A stretch of DNA of 64,000 nucleotides from Prevotella sp. UBA2711 (GTDB taxonomy: Bacteria; Bacteroidota; Bacteroidia; Bacteroidales; Bacteroidaceae), in assembly GCA_002354095.1 (NCBI GenBank), contig DEKX01000036.1, forward strand, positions 1-64,000, read 5' to 3'. The translations under genes were made by a program, and so were the position numbers. The notes beneath the pieces were generated by a model. It worked only from the letters and a program-made list of their open reading frames with translations. It made no database searches and had not been told where the DNA came from. Within the stretch, counting starts at the first letter, position 1, and the number at the start of each line of letters is the position of its first letter. Shown here piece by piece: positions 15,718 to 22,868 of the stretch.

Positions 15718-17307
15718 CTACAGATTATTCTCCACAATATTCAGCATCTTGAAGGTAGCCTTAATGGCTGCCTCAGTCTGGTCGGCATCCAGTCCGCGAG
15801 TGCGCAGGAGTCCGCCGTTGTAGTGCCATGTAATCACTGTCTGCACCAAGGCATCGGTACGGCCACCTGGCGGAATACTGACTTGATAGTTGGCCAAGAT
15901 AGGGAATGTGCGATTCAAGTATTTCTTGTAGATATAGCGCAAAGCCTTCACAAAGGCATCATACTGTCCGTCGCCCGTTGAGCCAGCCTCGTATTGCTTA
16001 CCATTGATTTCCACACGAATATTAGCACCAGGTTTCAGGCCGTAAGACGTATTAACCACATAACTGATGAGTTTCACCTTCTCGCTCTGCGTGTCGTGTT
16101 TCAAGACATCGGCCACGATATAAGGCAAATCTTCCTGCGTAACGATTTCCTTCTTGTCGCCCAATTCGGTAATGCGCTGCGTGACCCGACGCGTCTGCTC
16201 GGGCGTTAGCTCCAGTCCCAGTTCTTCCAGATTCTTGGCTATATTGGCACGCCCGGAATTTTTACCTAAGGCATATTCGCGCTTTCGTCCAAAGCGTTCA
16301 GGAATCAGTTCGTTGTAATACAGCTTATCTTTCGAATCCCCATCAGCATGAACACCAGCCACCTGCGTAAAGACATTCTCACCAACGATAGGTTGATTCG
16401 GAGCAACAGCAATACCACTATAGCCCTCTACCAGTCGGCTGATGCCGTTTAACTGACTCTCATTGATATGGGTCTTGGCATGAAACTGGTCTTTCAGAAT
16501 AGCCTGAACACTCGCCATCGGTGCATTACCGCAACGCTCCCCCAGCCCATTGACCGTCACATGCAGGCCCTTGGCTCCACTCAATACGGCAGCCAAAGAA
16601 TTGCTGACAGCCAGGTCGTAGTCATTATGAGCATGGAAATCAAAATGAATATCAGGATAACGCTTTATCATCTTGCGGAAATACTCAATGACCTGCAAGG
16701 GATTCATCACACCAAGGGTATCAGGCAACATAAAGCGTTTGATACTTGGAACCTGAAACTTGGAGTTAGGAACTTTATTGGTGAGCGCATCCATTAACTG
16801 ATAGACGTAGTCTGGCGAATCCTTCATGCCGTTCGACCAATCTTCTAAATAGAGATTGACGGAAAGGCCGTTTGCTGAGGCATATCTTACAGTTTCCTGA
16901 ATGTCGGCTATATGCTCTTCCGGAGTCTTATGAAGCTGATGAGTACAATGCTTTAAAGAACCCTTGGCCAACAGATTAATCACCTTGCCACCACAATCTC
17001 TGATCCAATCGACACTCTTTCCTCCATCAACGAAGCCCAACACCTCTACCCGTTCCAATTTGCCTACCTGCTCGGCAGCACGACAAATCATGGTGACGGC
17101 TTCTTTCTCGCCTTCACTGACACGTGCTGATGCTACTTCAATGCGATCGACATTGACATCGCGCAGCAGCATACGGGCTATCACCAACTTCTCATGTGGA
17201 AGGAACGACACACCGTTGGTCTGTTCACCATCACGGAGTGTCGAATCCATAATTTCAATAAAAGGCAGTGTACGCCCAGAAGCATTTATGCGTTCTGCTG
17301 TTCCCAT
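15718..17307 (-). CDS. Second LeuA-like synthase (2-isopropylmalate/citramalate synthase family)
   Basis: The 529-residue product carries the HMGL-like barrel (IMDSTLRDGEQTNGVSF, LEDWSNGMKDSPDYV, metal-site FDFHAHNDYDLAVSN, NGLGERCGNAPM) and a C-terminal LeuA regulatory domain (about 400-525, with SPPGG-like PPGGRTDALVQ). It is the last gene of the leucine operon and overlaps leuD by 22 nt. In Bacteroidales this slot holds a LeuA-like enzyme, probably a citramalate synthase for isoleucine made from pyruvate or a second isopropylmalate synthase; sequence alone does not decide. Between LMDALT and IKRFMLPDTLG sits an extra peptide (NKVPNSKFQVPS) that looks repeat-derived. Confidence 0.85.
   Translation of the reverse strand: MGTAERINASGRTLPFIEIMDSTLRDGEQTNGVSFLPHEKLVIARMLLRDVNVDRIEVASARVSEGEKEAVTMICRAAEQVGKLERVEVLGFVDGGKSVDWIRDCGGKVINLLAKGSLKHCTHQLHKTPEEHIADIQETVRYASANGLSVNLYLEDWSNGMKDSPDYVYQLMDALTNKVPNSKFQVPSIKRFMLPDTLGVMNPLQVIEYFRKMIKRYPDIHFDFHAHNDYDLAVSNSLAAVLSGAKGLHVTVNGLGERCGNAPMASVQAILKDQFHAKTHINESQLNGISRLVEGYSGIAVAPNQPIVGENVFTQVAGVHADGDSKDKLYYNELIPERFGRKREYALGKNSGRANIAKNLEELGLELTPEQTRRVTQRITELGDKKEIVTQEDLPYIVADVLKHDTQSEKVKLISYVVNTSYGLKPGANIRVEINGKQYEAGSTGDGQYDAFVKALRYIYKKYLNRTFPILANYQVSIPPGGRTDALVQTVITWHYNGGLLRTRGLDADQTEAAIKATFKMLNIVENNL
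16744..16772. repeat. In-frame repeat-like insertion in the LeuA-like gene
   Basis: On the minus strand this stretch is built from near copies of TTCC-AACT-CCAAG-type units and encodes VPNSKFQVPS in a loop of an otherwise conserved barrel. Such NSKFQ-type peptides come from simple repeats found between genes in many Bacteroidetes. Confidence 0.5.
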
Positions 17308-17882
17308 TGTTCGATTTTGTCCTTGTTCTGAATCAAGAAATCGATATCGTCCAATCCGTTGATCAGACAGTGTTTCTTATAACCGTTGATTTCAAACTTT
17401 TCCTGCCTGCCGGTAGCCTTATTGGTAACCGTCTGGTTAGGAAGATCGACTTCTACTTCCATCTTGGGGTTGTCTTGAATACTCTGAAAGAGTTCGGAAA
17501 GGAAACTCTCAGACACGACTACTGGAAGCACGAAGTTATTGAGCTCGTTATTCTTGTGAATATCGGCAAAGAACGAACTGATTACCACACGGAAACCATA
17601 ACCGGCTATAGCCCATGCGGCGTGCTCACGGCTCGAACCATTTCCGAAGTTCTTACCGGCTACGAGGATGCAACCGCCATAGGTGGGATTGTTGAGTACA
17701 AAATCCTTATTGAGCGAACCGTCAGCATTGTAGCGCCAGTCGCGGAACAGATTGTCGCCAAAAAAACTTTCTTCCCTTGTTGTTGCCTTCAGGAAACGGG
17801 CGGGAATAATCTGGTCTGTATCTACGTTCTCCAAAGGCAGAGGAACGCAAGTAGATGTTATAACGTTGAATTTCTGTTTCAT
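17286..17882 (-). CDS. leuD: 3-isopropylmalate dehydratase small subunit
   Basis: The 198-residue product matches LeuD in length and motifs: STCVPLPLENVDTDQIIPAR, the swivelling-domain loop GKNFGNGSSREHAAWA and VVISSFFADIHKNN. With LeuC it isomerises 2- to 3-isopropylmalate in the cytoplasm, the second step of leucine synthesis. Its start overlaps leuC by 4 nt and its end overlaps the LeuA-like gene by 22 nt, so translation is coupled. Confidence 0.95.
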   Translation of the reverse strand: MKQKFNVITSTCVPLPLENVDTDQIIPARFLKATTREESFFGDNLFRDWRYNADGSLNKDFVLNNPTYGGCILVAGKNFGNGSSREHAAWAIAGYGFRVVISSFFADIHKNNELNNFVLPVVVSESFLSELFQSIQDNPKMEVEVDLPNQTVTNKATGRQEKFEINGYKKHCLINGLDDIDFLIQNKDKIEQWEQQNA

Positions 17883-19273
17883 AATAATGTGCGTGGGTCG
17901 GTTATTACTCCTGTTACTGCAGCTGCGGCTGCTACGAGTGGTGAACAGAGGATGGTGCGGCTGCCTGGTCCCTGACGACCTTCAAAGTTGCGGTTCGAAG
18001 TAGAAACGGCATATTTCCCTGCAGGTACTTTGTCGTCGTTCATAGCCAGACAAGCTGAACATCCCGGTTGACGGATTTCAAACCCGGCAGCTTCGAGCAC
18101 CTTGTCCAATCCCTCTTCACGAATCTGGCGATCTACCGCCCATGAACCTGGTACAAGCCAAGCCACCACGTCGGCAGCCTTCTTTCTGCCCTTGGCAATG
18201 GATGCAAATGCGCGGAAGTCTTCAATACGCCCGTTGGTACAAGCACCAAGGAACACATAGTCAATCTTCTTACCAAGCAAAGATTCGCCCGCTTTGAAGC
18301 CCATGTAATCGAGGGCTTTCTTGAATCCAGCTTCAGGCGATTTAGCTTCAGCAGCAGTCTGTGGAATGGGTTGGGTAATACCGATTCCCATACCCGGATT
18401 AGTGCCGTAAGTTACTCGAGGCTCAATGTCTTCTGCACTGAATGTCAGTTCTTTATCAAAAACAGCGTCATCGCCGCTTCGGAGCGTTTTCCAATAGGCA
18501 ACAGCCTTATCCCAAGCCTCGCCCTTAGGAGCAAACTCCTTATCTTTTAAGTACTCGAATGTTACTTCGTCGGGGGCTACGAATCCACCACGAGCACCCA
18601 TCTCGATAGAAAGATTGCAGAGCGTCAGTCTGCCTTCCATCGAAAGATTCTTCACCACATCGCCGGCATACTCTACGAAATAACCCGTAGCACCGGAAGT
18701 AGTGAGTTGTGACATCAGATAAAGTGCCACATCCTTTGCTGTAACACCCTTCTGCAACTGTCCGTTGATGCTGATGCGCATAGACTTGGGCTTCTGCTGA
18801 AGAATGCACTGAGAAGCCATGACCATCTCGACCTCAGACGTTCCGATACCGAATGCTACTGCACCCATCGCACCATGCGTAGAGGTGTGGGAGTCGCCAC
18901 AGACGATAGTCATGCCGGGCAAAGAAAGACCTTTCTCCGGTCCTACGACATGGATAATACCATTGGAGGGATCCATCATGCCGTAATGTGTCAAGCCAAA
19001 GTCTTTTGCATTCTGAGCCAGTGTGGAAACCTGTTTAGCCGATACAGCATCCTCGATAGGTTTGTCCTGATCGTGAGTAGGAGTATTGTGGTCGGGCATA
19101 CAGTAAATGTGATCAGGACGGAAGCACTTCAGTCCTCGCGCTCTCATACCCTCGAAAGCCTGAGGCGAAGTCACCTCATGGCAATACAAGCGGTCAATAT
19201 ACAATTGTGTGGGACCGTCGTCAACTTTCTGCACAACGTGTTTGTCCCATATCTTATCAAATAATGTGTTCAT
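17879..19273 (-). CDS. leuC: 3-isopropylmalate dehydratase large subunit
   Basis: The 464-residue aconitase-family subunit shows the [4Fe-4S] ligands in GACTNGRIEDF and PGCSACLAMNDDK, plus DSHTSTHGAMGAVAFGIGTS and the end EGRQGPGSRTILCSP. Length fits LeuC (about 465). It pairs with LeuD downstream. Start overlaps leuA by 4 nt (ATGA-type). Confidence 0.96.
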   Translation of the reverse strand: MNTLFDKIWDKHVVQKVDDGPTQLYIDRLYCHEVTSPQAFEGMRARGLKCFRPDHIYCMPDHNTPTHDQDKPIEDAVSAKQVSTLAQNAKDFGLTHYGMMDPSNGIIHVVGPEKGLSLPGMTIVCGDSHTSTHGAMGAVAFGIGTSEVEMVMASQCILQQKPKSMRISINGQLQKGVTAKDVALYLMSQLTTSGATGYFVEYAGDVVKNLSMEGRLTLCNLSIEMGARGGFVAPDEVTFEYLKDKEFAPKGEAWDKAVAYWKTLRSGDDAVFDKELTFSAEDIEPRVTYGTNPGMGIGITQPIPQTAAEAKSPEAGFKKALDYMGFKAGESLLGKKIDYVFLGACTNGRIEDFRAFASIAKGRKKAADVVAWLVPGSWAVDRQIREEGLDKVLEAAGFEIRQPGCSACLAMNDDKVPAGKYAVSTSNRNFEGRQGPGSRTILCSPLVAAAAAVTGVITDPRTLL

Positions 19274-20766
19274 TTCTTAAACTTGTTTATACAGTCGATA
19301 TAAGCTTCTACAGAAGCAGTCACGATATCAGTGTTGGCACCGAAGCCATAGTAGAGCGAGCCGTCGTACTCCACCTGCATGTGAACTTTACCTACATCGT
19401 CAGAACCCTTTGAAATAGCCTGGATGGTAAATTCCTTCAGTGTCATCTGCTTCATAATAATTTTCTTCAGCGCCTTGATAGCGGCATCTACAGGACCGTT
19501 GCCGCTGGCAGCAGCTTCAAACTTCTGACCCGAGATGTCCAAGCCAATAGAAGCCACACTCTTTACGCCCTTACCTGTAGTAACCTGCAGGAATTCGAGT
19601 TTCACGGCATGAGCCTCGGCAGTATCGGCACCAGCCAACATCAGTACGTCGGCATCGGTCACCTCTTTCTTCTGGTCGGCCAACTGGAGGAACTTCTCAT
19701 AAACCTTGTCGAGCTTCTCGTCAGTGAGTTCAACGCCATTCACGTTCAGACGATACTTCAGGGCAGCACGACCGGAACGGGCTGTCAATACGATTGCGTT
19801 GTCCTCGATACCCACATCCTTGGGGTCGATAATCTCGTAGGTCTGCACATTCTTCAGGACGCCGTCCTGATGGATACCGCTGGAATGTGCAAAAGCATTG
19901 CGGCCCACAATAGCCTTGTTGGGCTGAACAGGCATATTCATCAGACTTGACACCATACGGCTGGTAGGATAAATTTTAGTGGTGTTGATATTGGTATCAA
20001 TGCCCAGATTTTTGTGGCACTTAAGAATCATGGCAATCTCCTCCAAAGAGGTATTACCGGCACGCTCACCGATACCGTTGATTGTCACCTCTACCTGACG
20101 GGCACCAGCCATCACACCATTGAAGGTGTTGGCAGTAGCCATACCCAGGTCGTTGTGGCAGTGAGTAGAGATAATAGCCTTATCAATGTTCTTCACATGC
20201 TCCTTCAAGTATTTGATTTTCTCATAATACTCCTGAGGCAGACAATAACCTGTTGTGTCCGGGATATTAACTACTGTAGCACCGGCGGCAATCACTGCCT
20301 CAACGACACGGGCAAGATACTCGTTATCGGTACGTCCGGCATCCTCGCAATAGAACTCTACGTCCTCCACGTATTTCTTGGCATACTTGGTGGCACGTAC
20401 GGCACGCTCGATAATCTCCTCACGGTTGGAATTGAATTTATACTTGATATGCGAATCGCTCGTTCCAATACCCGTATGAATACGCTTGTGCTTGGCATAT
20501 ACCAACGCTTCGTAAGCCACATCGATATCCTTCTCAACGGCACGCGTCAGCGCACAGATAGTGGGCCAAGTCACAGCTTTAGAAATTTCAATTACCGAAT
20601 TGAAATCGCCCGGACTCGAAATGGGGAATCCTGCTTCAATCACGTCAACACCCAACTGTTCGAGTGCCTTGGCTACCTGAATCTTCTCAATTGTATTCAA
20701 CTGACATCCAGGCACCTGCTCGCCGTCGCGAAGTGTTGTGTCAAAAATAAACAATCTGTCACTCAT
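19270..20766 (-). CDS. leuA: 2-isopropylmalate synthase
   Basis: The 498-residue product is a standard bacterial LeuA: DTTLRDGEQVPGCQLN, FYCEDAGRTDNEYL, the metal-binding STHCHNDLGMATAN, NGIGERAGNTSLEE, HSSGIHQDGVLKN and a C-terminal regulatory domain from about 385 (SIGLDISGQKFEAAASGNGP) that normally binds leucine for feedback inhibition. It condenses acetyl-CoA with 2-oxoisovalerate. First structural gene of the operon, behind a leader peptide and an attenuator. Confidence 0.96.
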   Translation of the reverse strand: MSDRLFIFDTTLRDGEQVPGCQLNTIEKIQVAKALEQLGVDVIEAGFPISSPGDFNSVIEISKAVTWPTICALTRAVEKDIDVAYEALVYAKHKRIHTGIGTSDSHIKYKFNSNREEIIERAVRATKYAKKYVEDVEFYCEDAGRTDNEYLARVVEAVIAAGATVVNIPDTTGYCLPQEYYEKIKYLKEHVKNIDKAIISTHCHNDLGMATANTFNGVMAGARQVEVTINGIGERAGNTSLEEIAMILKCHKNLGIDTNINTTKIYPTSRMVSSLMNMPVQPNKAIVGRNAFAHSSGIHQDGVLKNVQTYEIIDPKDVGIEDNAIVLTARSGRAALKYRLNVNGVELTDEKLDKVYEKFLQLADQKKEVTDADVLMLAGADTAEAHAVKLEFLQVTTGKGVKSVASIGLDISGQKFEAAASGNGPVDAAIKALKKIIMKQMTLKEFTIQAISKGSDDVGKVHMQVEYDGSLYYGFGANTDIVTASVEAYIDCINKFKK

Positions 20767-20801
20767 AATCTTTGTATTTTATCTTTTTACTATTTCTTTT
20801 T

Positions 20802-20843
20802 AAAAACGAAACAAGCCCTTCGCACTCGGAAGTGAGAAAGGCT
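20802..20843 (-). terminator. Leucine-operon attenuator terminator
   Basis: On the minus strand AGCCTTT pairs with AAGGGCT around an inner CACT/AGTG hairpin, followed by a T-rich run (TGTTTCGTTTTT). It lies between the leader peptide and leuA. The 5' arm TCACTTCCG (20827-20835) is also the exact complement of CGGAAGTGA at the end of the leader ORF (20885-20893), giving an alternative antiterminator. Confidence 0.75.
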
Positions 20844-20865
20844 CGCCATATTGCTCATACCTATA

Positions 20866-20943
20866 TTATATACAGCATACCTTATCACTTCCGGCCGCTC
20901 TACGCAGTCGAATCGAAATCAGGATACTGTTCAAATTCTTCAT
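20866..20943 (-). CDS. Leucine-operon leader peptide, 25 aa
   Basis: An ORF of 25 codons starts at ATG 20943 and ends at TAA 20866-20868. It begins MKNLNSILISIRLRRAAG and contains three Leu, four Ile and one Val, fitting a branched-chain amino-acid sensor. It lies between a good promoter (20975-21006) and an intrinsic terminator whose 5' arm is complementary to the last part of the ORF, the classical attenuation layout. Ribosome stalling at the Leu/Ile codons would free the CGGAAGTGA segment to pair with the terminator arm and let leuA be transcribed. Confidence 0.75.
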   Translation of the reverse strand: MKNLNSILISIRLRRAAGSDKVCCI

Positions 20944-20974
20944 TACTTTCTTGTATTTTCTTGTTTAACGGCTG

Positions 20975-21006
20975 CAAAATTACACATTTTCCGTGTAACA
21001 AACAAA
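20975..21006 (-). promoter_or_regulatory. Leucine-operon promoter
   Basis: Minus-strand TAATTTTG (20975-20982) with TTTG 20 bp upstream (21003-21006) is a near-ideal Bacteroidetes housekeeping promoter, 32 bp before the leader-peptide ATG. Confidence 0.75.
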
Positions 21007-21198
21007 CAAATCGCAACTTTTTTTCTCGAAAAAGTTTCAAATCGTCAAGACCAACCCTATTTCTTAAGAGAAAAAGGGAATCACTCTCCTATTCCTTCAC
21101 ATCACTTCAATATATGCCACGCACCAGTCTTGCTGCCACCATTGTTCCGAATATCCCCTATCGCTGTTCCTAATATCATCTATCACCGATCCGGATAG

Positions 21199-21352
21199 GA
21201 CTTTACAGGGGATAGAATACGTTCGCGCAGGGAATAGGTGCCGTTCGCGCAGGGAACAGATGCCGTTCCGATGACCGTTTGCGTATACGCAAATCATCGT
21301 GTGCGTAGGCGCAAACGATTACTCGCGTTAGCGCAAATTCAAATCGGGTCCC
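21199..21352. repeat. Intergenic repeat array with 22-bp period
   Basis: From 21199 on, sequence recurs every 22 bp. Units at 21221 and 21243 share 20 of 22 bases (GTTCGCGCAGGGAA core), and 21199 is a weaker copy. CGCAAA then recurs at 21288, 21310 and 21332, again 22 bp apart. The perfect palindrome TTTGCGTATACGCAAA sits at 21278-21293. The array lies between the leucine promoter and the end of the GIY-YIG gene. The rest of the gap (21007-21198) shows nothing recognisable. Confidence 0.65.
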
Positions 21353-21386
21353 AAAAGGGGGCAAGATGAAGACGAAAAGAGGCAAT

Positions 21387-22595
21387 TTACAGATTTTCCA
21401 GTATAGCTCCAAGATAATATTCAACGACACCATCTGCATATTTCGTATCAATAACTTGTACCAAGGCACTTTCACGATCTTTATGATAACCGACAAAAAG
21501 CCGGAGAGCATCGTATCTGCGAAGATACCGCTTACCATCAGCCTCATCAATATATGTGTATTTGTTGAGAGTCGTTTGTTTCAATTCCCGATATTCTACT
21601 TTCTTAATACCATTGATAATTTCATCGAAATACTGCTTTTTGATATTAAGCGACAACTCTTTCATGTCCTTGGTATTAAATGTGGACTCCTTCTTGACAA
21701 TTCTCTTTTCGAGACATTTCATCTCGGGATTATAAGTATAACCAGCGATTGAACCATCCATTATCTTCTTTATGATAACATTCACTACATCCAAAGGAAC
21801 TACGAACCATTCCTGGGGCTCATGACTGATACCCTTATCATCAACCACACTCACATGAAACCGCACTACTTTCAATATCTGATGTATCAAATCCTCAAAT
21901 TTCTGAGAGTTCAGATTTACGACCTTGTAGGATGCCACAATTTTTACAGGAGCCATTAAGTAGGTTGGCTCATGAGCTGCATTTGCCACGCGCTCCTCCA
22001 CCGTATTCGTAGAGAAACCTATCTTGTATAAATCCTTTTGGTTCTTGATGGCAGGATTATCAGACAAGGAACTCAAGATGTAGATATAGCCCGTAACCTT
22101 GTCATGGTCTGTCAAGTCTGCATTGACAAAGAACCTTTTCTCACTTTCTTCTTGTAATTCCGTTACGGCATACCCATTACTGACAACATTCTTGCGAAGT
22201 GTTTGCAATAGAATATCGGACTCTGTGCCATTTTCATATATACAACGAGTTCTGCCGTCTGGTAAGGAATTACTACTTTGCTTTTTCTCACCAATCCTCT
22301 CCAACAATAGCATCTGACCATCCACAATATAGTAATGACCTGGCAACAAGTTAATTGTCTTTGAGATTTTTATCAGGCTCCGCTTGCCCTGTCTTAAGTC
22401 TTGATGCACTTGTTGGAACAACGGACGATATTCGTCAAAATTCTCACATAACTTATGCTGGGCTACATACTCTGCTTTATTCTTTTTCATAGCCTTCCGC
22501 ATGTCCTTTGGAATATCGAACAGTTCTGCTTCCCTATTCGAAATCTCCAACAAAGGGTCGTCAAAGATGTCTTCTAACTCCTTATCAATATTCAT
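21387..22595 (-). CDS. GIY-YIG (T5orf172-type) nuclease fused to an ASCH-like domain
   Basis: The 402-residue product (start MNIDKELEDIFDDPLL) has a linker region with CENFDEYRPLFQQVHQDLRQ, then a GIY-YIG/T5orf172 domain at about 169-270: GYIYILSSLSDN, LYKIGFSTNTVEERV, HEPTYLMAPVKIVASY and QEWFVVP. From about 313 an ASCH/PUA-like domain follows (LSLNIKKQYFDEIINGIKKV, then RYDALRLFVGYHKDRESALV), which usually binds nucleic acid or modified nucleotides. GIY-YIG domains cut DNA. It is the last gene behind a DEAD-like helicase, overlapping the preceding short ORF by 4 nt. Probable phage-defence nuclease; the system has no name that I know. Confidence 0.75.
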   Translation of the reverse strand: MNIDKELEDIFDDPLLEISNREAELFDIPKDMRKAMKKNKAEYVAQHKLCENFDEYRPLFQQVHQDLRQGKRSLIKISKTINLLPGHYYIVDGQMLLLERIGEKKQSSNSLPDGRTRCIYENGTESDILLQTLRKNVVSNGYAVTELQEESEKRFFVNADLTDHDKVTGYIYILSSLSDNPAIKNQKDLYKIGFSTNTVEERVANAAHEPTYLMAPVKIVASYKVVNLNSQKFEDLIHQILKVVRFHVSVVDDKGISHEPQEWFVVPLDVVNVIIKKIMDGSIAGYTYNPEMKCLEKRIVKKESTFNTKDMKELSLNIKKQYFDEIINGIKKVEYRELKQTTLNKYTYIDEADGKRYLRRYDALRLFVGYHKDRESALVQVIDTKYADGVVEYYLGAILENL

Positions 22596-22819
22596 ACCAC
22601 AAAACCTTTCTGTCTTAAAGAGGTCATCGCTGCCCACATCATTTTTTCCTTCAGTGCCCCACTCTCTTTCGGCTCTCGACCATTTTGGTCTATCCAATTT
22701 CTCACCTCATGCAGTTTCTGACTCATCCTGTCATCTGCTGTTGGAGCCATTACCTTAGGACGAACTCCATCCAACAGTGGGTCATCGAAAATGTCTAATA
22801 ATTCTTTCGGCCATTCCAT
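22592..22819 (-). CDS. Short N-terminal-domain protein of the GIY-YIG cassette, 75 aa
   Basis: The product starts MEWPKELLDIFDDPLLDG and continues with QKLHEVRNWIDQNGREPKES and a basic end. Its DIFDDPLL motif is repeated at the start of the next ORF, and in longer homologues of this nuclease family a segment of the form 'x-IDxNGREPxE' precedes the linker in one chain. So this may be the detached N-terminal part of the nuclease, with ATGA coupling, or the product of a frameshift in an originally single gene. Upstream ATG at 22831 is possible but less likely. Confidence 0.6.
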   Translation of the reverse strand: MEWPKELLDIFDDPLLDGVRPKVMAPTADDRMSQKLHEVRNWIDQNGREPKESGALKEKMMWAAMTSLRQKGFVV

Positions 22820-22868
22820 ACTTATACACATTAAGGTTCATAATCCAGTCCTGCCATTCGTCTTGCTT

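Noticed and set aside
20014..20835. 273-codon + frame opposite leuA
   Set aside because: Antisense shadow of a well-conserved gene; the low-complexity Thr/Ser/Leu composition mirrors leuA codons.
21199..21352. Repeat array taken as CRISPR
   Set aside because: Units abut with no spacers, sequences drift along the array and no cas gene is near.
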